From Chryseobacterium cucumeris (GTDB taxonomy: Bacteria > Bacteroidota > Bacteroidia > Flavobacteriales > Weeksellaceae): a stretch of 64,000 bases of DNA. Below the pieces are notes generated by a model. That model did not search any database, was not told where the DNA came from, and saw nothing but the letters and a program-made list of their open reading frames with translations. The translations under genes and the position numbers were made by a program. The number at the start of each line of letters is the position of its first letter. The stretch's first letter is position 1. The stretch is taken from NCBI RefSeq assembly GCF_016775705.1, contig NZ_CP068760.1, positions 3,720,001 through 3,784,000 of the forward strand, in the 5' to 3' direction. Below are positions 9,538 through 18,202 of this stretch, one piece after another.

Positions 9538-11880
9538 TTATTTATTAAAAAGCTTTTGCCACCAGTTTTTCTTCTTATCAGCTGTATATCCATAACCATA
9601 GCCATAGTTGTAGCCGTAGCCGTAACCACCAACATTTTTAGAAACATCATTGATCACGAAAGAAACGTTTGATATTTTTGATTCTTTAACCAGTTTATTG
9701 GCAAAATCAATTAATATTTTTCTTGACACTCCCGATCTTACCACGTATAATGAAGCGTCGGCTGTATCAGAAATACTCAATGTATCTGAAACAAGCATCA
9801 GCGGAGCAGAATCAATCACAATATATTCGTAACGGGACGACATCTCACTGATAAGCTTCTGATAACGGCCGTTGGAAAGAAGCTCCTGAGGATTTGGAGG
9901 AATAGATCCCGCATAGATTACATCACATTCAGGATTGGTATCGGAAGTATGTATAAGGTCTTCTACATCTGTAGTTTCATCATATAAATATTCCGTAAGA
10001 CCGGCATTCTTAATACGTTCATCATCATATCTTTGGATCTGCGGATTTCTGACGTCCGAACCAATGAGTAATGATCTTCCGTTTTTGCTTCCCAATGTCA
10101 GAGCAAGATTTACAGAAACCAGAGTTTTTCCTTCTCCTTTCACAGAAGAAGTTACCAGTATGACTTTCGCGGAATCTTTCTTAGGAAGTAGAAATTTAAG
10201 ATTGGAAACCAATATTCTGAATGCTTCAGCCAGCTCTGAGAAATCGTTTTTCTGTACAAGGTGATTCTGATTATCTTTAAGAGAAGGAATATCTGCAAGC
10301 ACTCCAAGTGACGAATTTTCTGAAATATCTGTACGGTTGTAGATTTTATCATCCCACATGAAGAAAAGATAGAACACTCCCAACGGCAGCATCAATCCTA
10401 ATAGAACTGCAGCCAGAAGAATGATATTTTTCTTAGGTGAAACAGGAACATCATCAGTATAAGCAGGATTTACAATTTTAGCTTTCGGAACATTAACAGA
10501 TAGATTGATCGCATTTTCTTCCCTTTTTTGTAAAAGGAAAAGGAAAAGCTGCTCTTTAAGGTTCTGTTGACGCTCGATACCTCTGTAGATTTTCGACTGT
10601 CCCGGAACTTTTTCAATCATTCCTGTGCTGGCAGAAATCTGGCTGTTTACCTGCGCAATAGATGCCTGGATTGTTGCTTTCTGCTGACGGATGTTATCTC
10701 TTACGATTTCTTTTAGTGAAGAAATTTCTTTATTCATTTCTATCACTGCAGGGTTTTCATTGGTAGCCTGCTTCAAAGTTTTATTTCTGGTGATAACCAG
10801 CGTATTATATTGTGAAATTGCCTGTTCCAAAGAAGGATTAAGTCCTAAATTTGAAGGCATAAGCTGATTATCTCCTTTTGAAGCTTCATTTTGAAGGGAA
10901 TTAAGAAGATCCAGCTGTGTTTGCTGCTGAAGAAGCTGCTTTGTGTTCTCGTTTGTATTTTGAAGCGCCAATTGAGCCTGAGCCTCTAAGTCTACGATTT
11001 TGTTACGGTTCTGGAAGTCTTCTTTCTGATTCTCAACTCCGGAAAGATCCCGTGAAATAACTTCTAATCGTTTATCGATAAACTCCTGTGTATTTTGAGC
11101 CTGTAAGTTTTTATCTCTTAGCCCATCCAGATTATATTGTTTGGTTACTTCATTAAGGATGGCTTCTGATTTTTCGGGAACAGTTCCCACGATGCTGATG
11201 TCCATAAGCATCGCTTTCTGATCCGGAAGATCCACCTGGATTTTCTTTTCTAAAGATTTTACCTTCTCTATTGGATTCCAGAAAACAATTTTATACTTAT
11301 CTTTAAAGGTAAGGCCCGGAACTTTTTGAAGAACTACAGTTCCAAAATCAAGTGTCAGGTTTTTACCAAAAGTTCCCTTTACTTTTTTGTTTTCCTTATC
11401 CTCCAGAACAAATTCATTTCCATTTACTTCTTTTACTTCATATTCGGAAGAAACAAATTTCTTGACATTTTTATAAGAAATAATTTCTGCAACAATGGGT
11501 ACCCGGGTAAATAATTCAGAATCCCTTATCTCACCCGAATTATAATATTGTATATTAAGATTTAGATTTTCAACAACCTTCATCAAGATGGGTCTTGAGT
11601 TTACTACAGCCACTTCACTCTTTAGCTCATCTGCATTTCCTATACCAAGCCCCAAGTTATCAAGATCAATTAATGCACCTGTTAAATCAGACTGTTTTTT
11701 ATCAAATTTTAATGTAGTAGTTGATTGATACTGAGGTACAGCGTATCTTAGATATATAAAGGCCACAGTAACAAATAATAGGACAGATGCTATAAACCAA
11801 GGCCATTTGACTAAATATTTCCCAATGATCTTTCTTAAATTCAAAGATTCTTCACTTTCCTGAAATTCTATCTGCTGCAT
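9538..11880 (-). CDS. wzc: Wzc-like polysaccharide co-polymerase with C-terminal tyrosine autokinase
   Basis: 780 residues, the fused Proteobacteria-like/Bacteroidota form. Order: cytoplasmic N-tail, TM1 (about 27-47), a long periplasmic Wzz-type coiled-coil region rich in Gln, TM2 (about 490-512), then a BY-kinase domain with Walker A SSVKGEGKTL, Walker A-prime LLIGSDVRNPQ and Walker B YIVIDSAP. It ends in a tyrosine cluster with seven Tyr at alternate positions 753-765, followed by a basic tail. Cycles of autophosphorylation and dephosphorylation of that cluster are known to control chain length and export in this family. It starts 2 bp after the Wza gene. No separate phosphatase (Wzb) is seen in the window. 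Confidence 0.92.
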   Translation of the reverse strand: MQQIEFQESEESLNLRKIIGKYLVKWPWFIASVLLFVTVAFIYLRYAVPQYQSTTTLKFDKKQSDLTGALIDLDNLGLGIGNADELKSEVAVVNSRPILMKVVENLNLNIQYYNSGEIRDSELFTRVPIVAEIISYKNVKKFVSSEYEVKEVNGNEFVLEDKENKKVKGTFGKNLTLDFGTVVLQKVPGLTFKDKYKIVFWNPIEKVKSLEKKIQVDLPDQKAMLMDISIVGTVPEKSEAILNEVTKQYNLDGLRDKNLQAQNTQEFIDKRLEVISRDLSGVENQKEDFQNRNKIVDLEAQAQLALQNTNENTKQLLQQQTQLDLLNSLQNEASKGDNQLMPSNLGLNPSLEQAISQYNTLVITRNKTLKQATNENPAVIEMNKEISSLKEIVRDNIRQQKATIQASIAQVNSQISASTGMIEKVPGQSKIYRGIERQQNLKEQLFLFLLQKREENAINLSVNVPKAKIVNPAYTDDVPVSPKKNIILLAAVLLGLMLPLGVFYLFFMWDDKIYNRTDISENSSLGVLADIPSLKDNQNHLVQKNDFSELAEAFRILVSNLKFLLPKKDSAKVILVTSSVKGEGKTLVSVNLALTLGSKNGRSLLIGSDVRNPQIQRYDDERIKNAGLTEYLYDETTDVEDLIHTSDTNPECDVIYAGSIPPNPQELLSNGRYQKLISEMSSRYEYIVIDSAPLMLVSDTLSISDTADASLYVVRSGVSRKILIDFANKLVKESKISNVSFVINDVSKNVGGYGYGYNYGYGYGYTADKKKNWWQKLFNK

Positions 11881-11882
11881 AT

Positions 11883-12674
11883 TTATTTACGAGTTAAAGC
11901 AATAATAAGTGTACCAGCTGTCAGTAAAGCACCAATAATCTGGAATGTAAGGGCTCTGTTCGGATTCGAGTTAGCCTGAACCTGTTTATTTTTGTCCGGC
12001 TGCACATATAATATGTCATTCTGCTTCATATAATAATAGGGCGAACTGACTATATCAGATCTTGTAAGATCGATATTAACAATCTGATCTGTTCCGCTAT
12101 CATCGGCACGGATAAGCTTAACATTGGTACGGTCTCCGAAATCCGTCATATCACCTGCAAGCCCAAGCGCCTGAAAAATATTGATTTTTTGAGAAACACT
12201 TTCTTTCTGCCCCGGTTCCTTTACCTCTCCTAAAACGCTTACATTAAAATTTTTAAGGGTAATGGTCACCAATGGATCTGTCAGATATCTCTTAAGACGC
12301 GATTCAAGCTCCTGTTTTAGCTGTACCTGTGTCATTCCTTTAACGTACACATTTCCTAAAACCGGAAAAGAAATATAACCTTCTTCATTGACAAGATATT
12401 GACTTGGTTCTACATATTGGTTAATTCCCCTGCTAGCGTCGCCCCCTACCTTATTTGCAGTATTAAGGTTAAAAGGCTTCACTGCTATTTCGTCAAGTGC
12501 AGATACAAGAATCAGGAGAGCATCTCCTTCCTGAATATGCAGGCCCTGAAACTTGGCTTTTGCAACCTCTTCTTCCATATTATGCTTTGACATATATACC
12601 ATATTCTGCTTCGGTCTGCATGATAATAAAGTAACCGATAACAGTACTATATATGCAATAATAGTTTTATTCAT
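11883..12674 (-). CDS. wza: Polysaccharide export lipoprotein (Wza-like)
   Basis: 263 residues. A lipoprotein signal peptide ends at VTLLSC (Cys19). Next comes the Poly_export domain (IQEGDALLILVSALDEIA, about residues 46-65; YLVNEEGYISFPVLGNVYVKG, about 111-130) and a SLBB domain (FNVSVLGEVKEPGQ, about 162-175). A single hydrophobic helix near the C-terminus (about 240-260) would form the outer-membrane segment, as in Wza. This protein forms the outer-membrane export channel that works with the Wzc protein encoded directly downstream. It is the first gene of the operon as far as can be seen. Confidence 0.92.
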   Translation of the reverse strand: MNKTIIAYIVLLSVTLLSCRPKQNMVYMSKHNMEEEVAKAKFQGLHIQEGDALLILVSALDEIAVKPFNLNTANKVGGDASRGINQYVEPSQYLVNEEGYISFPVLGNVYVKGMTQVQLKQELESRLKRYLTDPLVTITLKNFNVSVLGEVKEPGQKESVSQKINIFQALGLAGDMTDFGDRTNVKLIRADDSGTDQIVNIDLTRSDIVSSPYYYMKQNDILYVQPDKNKQVQANSNPNRALTFQIIGALLTAGTLIIALTRK

Positions 12675-12999
12675 ATGTTATTATTCTTATCTACTTGTGT
12701 TATTATTTAGGTTTATCGAACTGATTTCAACTATATTTAAATATGTATTGTAATAAAACGACTATACTATTTAAATATTTTAAAGCGTGCTTTAAATTCT
12801 CATGCTAAAATCACTTCTTTCTCTAGCAATTTTCATTCCGTTTAAAAACAAAATGATGAAATTATTATTTTAATATCAACTTTTTTATTTATTTAATTCT
12901 TTAATTTTAATTATATGCTTCATTTTCAGATATTCTACATTGCTTGTAAATTTTTAATGACATTTCCTTTTTACAATTCATCAACTCAATTTCTTCAAT
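12675..12999. other. AT-rich upstream region of the capsule operon
   Basis: A 325-bp stretch, very AT-rich, without a convincing reading frame. Any promoter for the minus-strand capsule operon should lie here, but I could not find a good CAAAnnTA with a CAAA 19-20 bp beyond it. No strong hairpin or riboswitch-like structure is evident. Confidence 0.4.
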
Positions 13000-13455
13000 T
13001 TAATCCTGAATCATAATGTTTATATCATGAGGAATTTTTCTGACACATTTATTATTAAGAAATGTAGTTACCATTTTAAATATTGTAAAAACAAAGAAAA
13101 ATAAAAACAGAATAGAGGACAAATGAACGGGAGCACCGAAAACAAATCCGGATATAAAATATAATCCAGAAAATACTATCAATGCACTGGTAGAAAACCA
13201 TGCAGTTTTAAAAAAGTCAAAAGAAACAAAATGTCTTATAATTTCATTTTCTGTTATAAGCAGGATAACAATCTTTATCATCAAAATTATTTTTTCATTT
13301 TGATGCCCAATCAAATTAATTTGTACCTCCAGGTTTTTTAAAAGTAAATATGAAATTAAAGCTAAAAAAAATATGAAAGAAATATCAATAATAAAAAACG
13401 ACCACCCAATCACACATCTTAACTCCCTGATTTTAAAAAAATTCCCCATACACAA
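13000..13455 (-). CDS. Small multi-spanning membrane protein, unknown function
   Basis: 151 residues with four likely membrane segments (about 18-40, 55-70, 86-108 and 113-132). I do not recognise a family. The sequence is AT-rich and unlike its neighbours in composition, and it stands alone, 325 bp upstream of the capsule operon and on the same strand. It could be a real small integral membrane protein that is poorly conserved. The start is uncertain: Met1 and Met3 are both possible. Confidence 0.45.
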   Translation of the reverse strand: MCMGNFFKIRELRCVIGWSFFIIDISFIFFLALISYLLLKNLEVQINLIGHQNEKIILMIKIVILLITENEIIRHFVSFDFFKTAWFSTSALIVFSGLYFISGFVFGAPVHLSSILFLFFFVFTIFKMVTTFLNNKCVRKIPHDINIMIQD

Positions 13456-13862
13456 ACAAACCTGAATGTAGATTTTCTATTAATTCAACAACCAGTGGTT
13501 TCTATTATCAAGCGAAGATAATAATTATAATTAATATTTTTAATTACACATATTAATTTTTATTTAAAACATAAGATTTATATCGATATAATCCAGAAAA
13601 TAAATTCAAAAACAAATCATAAAAGTGATTGTAATTTTTTGTCGAAATTTGATATGGAAAATAATACAAAAATCAGGAAAATAGTATTTTTTTATTTCAT
13701 TCATTATCAATGCCTTAAATTACATCACATAATCTATCCAAAAAAATGTCCCGCTGAAAATAAAGCAAAATAACAAATGTAGTATAAATGATGTACCCTG
13801 TTATTCTTTTTCATTTTTTTAATCTTCTAGATTTGCAGCACAATTAAGATGATTTAAAAAGG
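13456..13862. other. Divergent intergenic region
   Basis: A 407-bp AT-rich region between a minus-strand membrane-protein gene and a plus-strand surface-protein gene. A Bacteroidota -7 element TAGATTTG lies at 13828-13835, about 28 bp before the plus-strand ATG, but no TTTG is found at the right distance upstream. No reading frame or hairpin of note was seen. Confidence 0.4.
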
Positions 13863-15329
13863 ATGAAAAAAAATGTTTTATTATTAGGTAGTATTTTAAT
13901 TTCTTTACAAATATTCTCCCAGGTGGGAATTAATACTACAACTCCTCAGGCCAGTTTAGATGTAACAGGAAAGCCCACTTCTACCAATGTACTGGACGGC
14001 ATTATTGCACCAAGAATTACAGGAACCCAGCTTAGAGCAAAGACCTATACAGCCAGCCAGACAGGAGCAATGGTGTATGTTACAGCCGCTGATACAGCCC
14101 CGGCAGGCCAGACTGTTGATATTAAAAACTCCGGATATTATTATTTTGACGGCAGTCTGAATAAGTGGCAAAAGTTGAATGCAGGAAATATAGCTGCCGG
14201 AGACCTTACGCCGGATGCTTTTATTGACGATCCTGTTAATACAATGGTAAAATTAGGAAATACTTCTTCCGGTACAGGAAGGGTTGCCAATACTGATTTT
14301 GTGATTAAAGACGATGGTACGGTGGGAATCGGTACTTCATCACCGGACAGCGGATTGCATATAAAAGAAAATTCTACAACGGGAAGTCATCAGATGAAAG
14401 TAGAATCTGTAAGCAATTCTCCTTTGATTGCGTTAGAAAGAACCGGAAACAGTAACTTATCTACCGGAACGGAGCTTGGAAAATTATCCTTTAATGGAAA
14501 GATTTCAGGAGCTGATTTTCCATTAGCAGGGATAAAAGCCAATTATTGGGGAAATGGAACAACCAATTCTTCATCCCTTACATTCTCTACCAGTGACCGG
14601 CCAGCTGCCGTAATCAATGAGAACGGGAATATGGGAATAGGACGTTCTGATATCAATTATGCCATGTCTCCTACCCAAAAGCTTGATGTAGACGGAAATG
14701 TAAGATTCAGAGGTGTCCCGGATGAAACAGGTGTAGCCTCTACAGAAAGAATTATAGTATTGAAAAGTGACGGAACAGCAAAAAAAGTTCCTTTGGAAGC
14801 TATGTTTCCTCCTGACAAATTCAGTTTAGATGATATACTTGTCAATAAGGCAGGAGGTTCGGTACATTACGATTACAACTACCCTATTATAAGCTACGCA
14901 AATATAGATCTAGTTAATTTCAGCAGAACGATTACCATCCCTCCCAATACTGTTGGCAGAGTCATTTTGAACTATTCTATTCCTGCCGGTACTCATGACA
15001 CCAATTGTGCAAATCCGGACAGGGTATCTTACATCGGGGTTACATTTTACAAAAATGGTGTAGAACAGCAGGAAGGCTCCAGAAAAGTATCCTTAAAAGG
15101 ACTAACTTCGGCTGCAAGAATGGGAACTATAAATGGTAATTTTTCAGAAGACATCACCAATAACACCTCTTCTGATATGACTGTAACCTATAAGCTAGCG
15201 GGATATGCAGAAGGGAGTGGAGCAGGAACATGTATGCTTGTTTATAATATGTGGGATGGAGGAAACCAGCCGAATTACAATTGGGGCCGTGGAACTATGA
15301 CCATTCAATTGTTTAAAAGAGCTTTATAG
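13863..15329 (+). CDS. Secreted surface protein with tail-fibre-like N-terminus
   Basis: 488 residues. A signal peptide (MKKNVLLLGSILISLQIFSQ) is followed by VGINTTTPQASLDVTG, the opening found in many Flavobacteriia surface proteins that resemble phage tail-fibre proteins. Further GIGTSSP and GIGRSD motifs (near residues 157 and 258) are repeats of the same short beta element. The C-terminal half (about 320-488) is a beta-rich globular part with two Cys-containing loops and no recognisable domain. No sorting domain of the type IX secretion system is obvious at the C-terminus, so the exact location is uncertain. It is monocistronic, with a terminator just after it. Confidence 0.75.
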   Translation: MKKNVLLLGSILISLQIFSQVGINTTTPQASLDVTGKPTSTNVLDGIIAPRITGTQLRAKTYTASQTGAMVYVTAADTAPAGQTVDIKNSGYYYFDGSLNKWQKLNAGNIAAGDLTPDAFIDDPVNTMVKLGNTSSGTGRVANTDFVIKDDGTVGIGTSSPDSGLHIKENSTTGSHQMKVESVSNSPLIALERTGNSNLSTGTELGKLSFNGKISGADFPLAGIKANYWGNGTTNSSSLTFSTSDRPAAVINENGNMGIGRSDINYAMSPTQKLDVDGNVRFRGVPDETGVASTERIIVLKSDGTAKKVPLEAMFPPDKFSLDDILVNKAGGSVHYDYNYPIISYANIDLVNFSRTITIPPNTVGRVILNYSIPAGTHDTNCANPDRVSYIGVTFYKNGVEQQEGSRKVSLKGLTSAARMGTINGNFSEDITNNTSSDMTVTYKLAGYAEGSGAGTCMLVYNMWDGGNQPNYNWGRGTMTIQLFKRAL

Positions 15330-15688
15330 ACAGTAACCGTAAATAATATATTTGATAAAAGATTACAGAATCCGGAATAGCAATATTCCGGATTTTATAA
15401 TTATGATCCCTTGTCATTGAAATCAAAGCTGCTTTGGAAAAAACTTAAGAATATACTTTCTCCGGTGTGAATTCTTTAGCCTTTCATATAAAAATATTTG
15501 TTTATGCAACCGTAGAAAGCATCCTGATAAAGAATCAATTATACAACGCTATTTTAAAACTTTTGCACTTGATTCATAAAAACTGAAGATTTCACAGGGA
15601 TGGTGTAAATAAGTGAAAACTGTTCTGAACTTACATCTTATTCAGGCTATCGACTCTCCTTATATCATTCCGCTTACAAATGGAAAAT
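15330..15688. other. Intergenic region without genes
   Basis: Holds the terminator of the upstream surface-protein gene at its left end. The remaining 290 bp show no reading frame of useful length, no repeat shared with the rest of the window and no clear promoter. A small RNA cannot be excluded by eye. Confidence 0.4.
15369..15396 (+). terminator. Rho-independent terminator after the surface-protein gene
   Basis: An 11-bp perfect inverted repeat, AATCCGGAATA / TATTCCGGATT with a 4-nt GCAA loop, followed by TTTT, begins 40 bp after the stop codon. Confidence 0.8.
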
Positions 15689-15720
15689 AAAAAAGTCTTC
15701 TATTTCTAGAAGACTTTTTT
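15689..15720 (-). terminator. Terminator of the tRNA-Asp array (bidirectional shape)
   Basis: GTCTTCTA / TAGAAGAC with a TTTC loop, flanked by A-runs on one side and T-runs on the other. It lies directly after the last tRNA-Asp in the direction of transcription (minus), and could also stop plus-strand transcripts. Confidence 0.8.
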
Positions 15721-15721
15721 G

Positions 15722-15795
15722 CGATCCGGACGGGACTCGAACCCGCGACCTCCGCCGTGACAGGGCGGCATTCTAACCAGCTGAACTACCGGATC
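15722..15795 (-). tRNA. tRNA-Asp (anticodon GTC), copy 3
   Basis: 74-nt cloverleaf: acceptor stem GATCCGG/CCGGATC, anticodon loop CTGTCAC with GTC, T-arm GGTTCGAATCC. The 3-prime CCA is not encoded. Identical in sequence to the two copies upstream. It is the last in transcription order, directly before the terminator. Confidence 0.95.
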
Positions 15796-15827
15796 AATTT
15801 TTTTAAAGTAAATTGAGAAAACTTCCG

Positions 15828-15901
15828 CGATCCGGACGGGACTCGAACCCGCGACCTCCGCCGTGACAGGGCGGCATTCTAACCAGCTGAACTACCGGAT
15901 C
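15828..15901 (-). tRNA. tRNA-Asp (anticodon GTC), copy 2
   Basis: Identical 74-nt tRNA-Asp gene, exactly 106 bp from each of its neighbours. The 32-bp spacers on its two sides differ at one base (ACTTCCG against ACTTCTG next to the tRNA). Confidence 0.95.
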
Positions 15902-15933
15902 AATTTTTTTAAAGTAAATTGAGAAAACTTCTG

Positions 15934-16007
15934 CGATCCGGACGGGACTCGAACCCGCGACCTCCGCCGTGACAGGGCGGCATTCTAACCAGCTGAACTA
16001 CCGGATC
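15934..16007 (-). tRNA. tRNA-Asp (anticodon GTC), copy 1
   Basis: First of three identical tRNA-Asp genes in transcription order, about 37 bp downstream of a near-consensus Bacteroidota promoter. CCA is not encoded. Confidence 0.95.
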
Positions 16008-16043
16008 ATTATTTTAAAGAACGTCGTTTCTTTTTCGTGGTTG

Positions 16044-16074
16044 CAAAATTACAACTTTTTTTGTTACCTGCAAA
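16044..16074 (-). promoter_or_regulatory. Promoter of the tRNA-Asp array (Bacteroidota type)
   Basis: On the minus strand TTTG (16071-16074), a 19-bp spacer and TAATTTTG (16044-16051), matching TTTG-N19-TAnnTTTG. Transcription should begin near 16037, about 30 nt before the first tRNA-Asp. Confidence 0.8.
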
Positions 16075-16080
16075 TTATTT

Positions 16081-16110
16081 TAAAAAAAATGCCTCCCAAT
16101 ACTGGAAGGC
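16081..16110 (-). terminator. Terminator of trxA
   Basis: On the minus strand GCCTTCC / GGGAGGC (one G-T pair) with a 6-nt loop, followed by a run of eight T. It begins 24 bp after the thioredoxin stop codon. Confidence 0.75.
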
Positions 16111-16133
16111 GTTCATTATCAAACTTATTTTTT

Positions 16134-16451
16134 TTATAAGTGAGCGCTTAATTTTTCAGCGATTACCTCTTTTGGAGCTACACCTACTAATTTGTCTACT
16201 ACTTCTCCGTTTTTAAAAATAAGAACTGTAGGAATATTTCTGATACCGTACTGCATAGAAATCTCCTGGTTGTTGTCTACATCTACTTTCCCTACTACTG
16301 CTTTACCTTCAAAATCTGATGCTACTTCTTCGATGATTGGTCCTAAAGTTCTGCAAGGTCCGCACCATACTGCCCAGAAGTCTACTAATACCGGTTTATC
16401 TGATTTTAAAACCGTATCCTGAAATGAGCTGTCTGTAATTTCTAAAGCCAT
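16134..16451 (-). CDS. trxA: Thioredoxin
   Basis: 105 residues, the normal length of a cytoplasmic thioredoxin without signal peptide. The active site is FWAVWCGPCR with the redox cysteines Cys30 and Cys33, and the cis-proline loop is IRNIPTVLIF (Pro74). It reduces disulfides in cytoplasmic proteins using thioredoxin reductase, which is not in this window. The start is well placed on the first Met. A separate transcript is likely, with its own terminator; a -7 element TAATTTTG (16506-16513 on the minus strand) lies about 55 bp upstream. Confidence 0.97.
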   Translation of the reverse strand: MALEITDSSFQDTVLKSDKPVLVDFWAVWCGPCRTLGPIIEEVASDFEGKAVVGKVDVDNNQEISMQYGIRNIPTVLIFKNGEVVDKLVGVAPKEVIAEKLSAHL

Positions 16452-16532
16452 TTTTGTTTCTTTTATTTTAATTAATATTATTTTCTTTTAATCCTTTTGG
16501 ATATTCAAAATTACGATTTTTAAAGCACAAGA

Positions 16533-17708
16533 CTATCTATGCTCAACATTAGTTTTTTCTATAGTGTAATCGCTTGAGATTTCCTTTAATGCGTTGACCA
16601 GTGTGTCAATCTCCGCTTTAGTCGTCATATGGCTGAAAGAGATACGTAATGGGGTACAGTGATCCATTTCATCCTCAGAAAGCACCATCATCATCACCAT
16701 TGAAGGCTTTGATGCTCCTGATGAGCATGCACTTCCCTGAGAAATTGCAATTCCTTTCATATCCAGCTGAAGTCCTATCAATGGATTTTTATAAGGCAGT
16801 AATGCGCTTAAAACTGTATAAAGGCTATTTTCCTTTTCTGCACTTCTTCCATTGAATTTAATTCCTTCAATTTCGGCAGAAAGTCTTTCAATTGCATAAT
16901 CCTTGATATCCTGCATATGACGGGTGTATTCCTCCATATGATTCAGAGAAAGTTCTAATGCTTTTCCTAATCCTACGATACCACAAACATTTTCAGTTCC
17001 CGCTCTAAGGCTTCTTTCCTGAGGTCCTCCGGTAATAATTCCTTTTAAACCTGTTGCTTTTCTGATAAATGCAAATCCAGCTCCTTTCGGACCATGAAAC
17101 TTGTGGGCACTACACGATGCAAAGTCCACAGGGATATCAGAGAAGTCAAGGTTCATATGAGCCATTGTCTGCACGGTATCTGAGTGGAAAAGTGCCTGAT
17201 ACTGTTTGCAAAGCTGGGCAACCTGTTTAAGGTTAATGATATTTCCGATTTCGTTGTTGGCATGCATTAAGCTTACCAGTGTTTTTTTATCTGAAGCTTT
17301 TAAAAGTTCTTCTAATTTAGCAAGATCAATATCTCCTTTTTCATTCGGACGGATGTAGTTTACCTCTACTCCTTTTCTGTTTTTCATATCCAGAATACTT
17401 TCAGAAACGCATTTATGTTCCAGAGGAGAACTGATGATTCTTTCTACCCCAAGGTGTTCTACCGAGGACTTGATGATCATATTATTTGATTCCGTACCAC
17501 AGGAAGTGAAAATGATTTCAGCAGGAGTTACATGAAGATAGTCTGCAACCTGTCTTCTTACATTTTCAATAAGGATTTTTGCTTCCTGGCCAAAGCTGTG
17601 CGTTGAAGAGGGGTTTCCGAAATTCATCTTCATTGTGCCCACCATTGCATCTATAACTTCTTCTGCAAGCGGAGTGGTTGCGGCATTATCTAAATATACT
17701 TTATCCAT
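16533..17708 (-). CDS. Cysteine desulfurase (IscS/NifS family)
   Basis: 391 residues. A PLP-dependent class V aminotransferase fold with the PLP-binding lysine in SAHKFHGPKGAGF (Lys203) and the persulfide-forming cysteine in the loop SQGSACSSGASKPS (Cys328). HSDTVQTM near residue 155 and RAGTENVCGIVG near residue 235 are also family marks. It removes sulfur from cysteine for Fe-S clusters or thiolated cofactors. The short SSGSACSS-type loop is the IscS/NifS form, not the SufS form. No iscU or other Fe-S assembly gene is adjacent. It follows the PrcB-like gene by 2 bp. Confidence 0.93.
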   Translation of the reverse strand: MDKVYLDNAATTPLAEEVIDAMVGTMKMNFGNPSSTHSFGQEAKILIENVRRQVADYLHVTPAEIIFTSCGTESNNMIIKSSVEHLGVERIISSPLEHKCVSESILDMKNRKGVEVNYIRPNEKGDIDLAKLEELLKASDKKTLVSLMHANNEIGNIINLKQVAQLCKQYQALFHSDTVQTMAHMNLDFSDIPVDFASCSAHKFHGPKGAGFAFIRKATGLKGIITGGPQERSLRAGTENVCGIVGLGKALELSLNHMEEYTRHMQDIKDYAIERLSAEIEGIKFNGRSAEKENSLYTVLSALLPYKNPLIGLQLDMKGIAISQGSACSSGASKPSMVMMMVLSEDEMDHCTPLRISFSHMTTKAEIDTLVNALKEISSDYTIEKTNVEHR

Positions 17709-17710
17709 TG

Positions 17711-18178
17711 TTATTTTGAATATTTTAATTCTACGGAGTTAAACTGATAATCTGCGGGAACAGTAAAAATAAACCACGGGTTTGAAATTACCTGAATTTC
17801 CATTCCACCGGAAGGCTCTCCGGCAGGAACTTCTACATACAGAATCTTATTTTTCACAGATATATTTTTAATTTCTTCAATTTTGTGACTTCCAGATCTG
17901 AAGGTTCCCAAATTGTATACAACAACTTTTTTATTTTTCGGAAATTGTGGATATTTAATATAAGATTCTTTTCCCGGTTCTGAAATACCAAAACTTCCGC
18001 TGATAATATTACGAAAATCCTTTTCGTCTTCAATGATCTTAAAGCCGGGAGCATCGGTTCCTCCCTGATTTTCAGAAACGAGGAGCTCCGTACTTTGCTG
18101 CATAACAGAAGACTTCTGAGATGAAGTGCTGGCACAGCCCATAAAGAGTACTGCACATGCAATGATCAGGCTTTTCAT
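17711..18178 (-). CDS. PrcB-like lipoprotein
   Basis: 155 residues. A lipoprotein signal peptide ends in FMGC (Cys15), so the protein sits in the envelope. The second half (about 60-155) resembles the PrcB_C domain: NKKVVVYNLGTFRSGSHKIE, a short beta hairpin, then ISNPWFIFTVP. PrcB was described as a stabilising subunit of the PrtP protease complex of Treponema; in Bacteroidota such proteins are mostly stand-alone and uncharacterised. No PrtP-like gene is adjacent: the closest peptidase gene is the subtilase about 5 kb away. It is followed by the cysteine desulfurase gene with a 2-bp gap. Confidence 0.65.
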   Translation of the reverse strand: MKSLIIACAVLFMGCASTSSQKSSVMQQSTELLVSENQGGTDAPGFKIIEDEKDFRNIISGSFGISEPGKESYIKYPQFPKNKKVVVYNLGTFRSGSHKIEEIKNISVKNKILYVEVPAGEPSGGMEIQVISNPWFIFTVPADYQFNSVELKYSK

Positions 18179-18202
18179 TTTTTACAATTTTATCTCCCAA
18201 AA

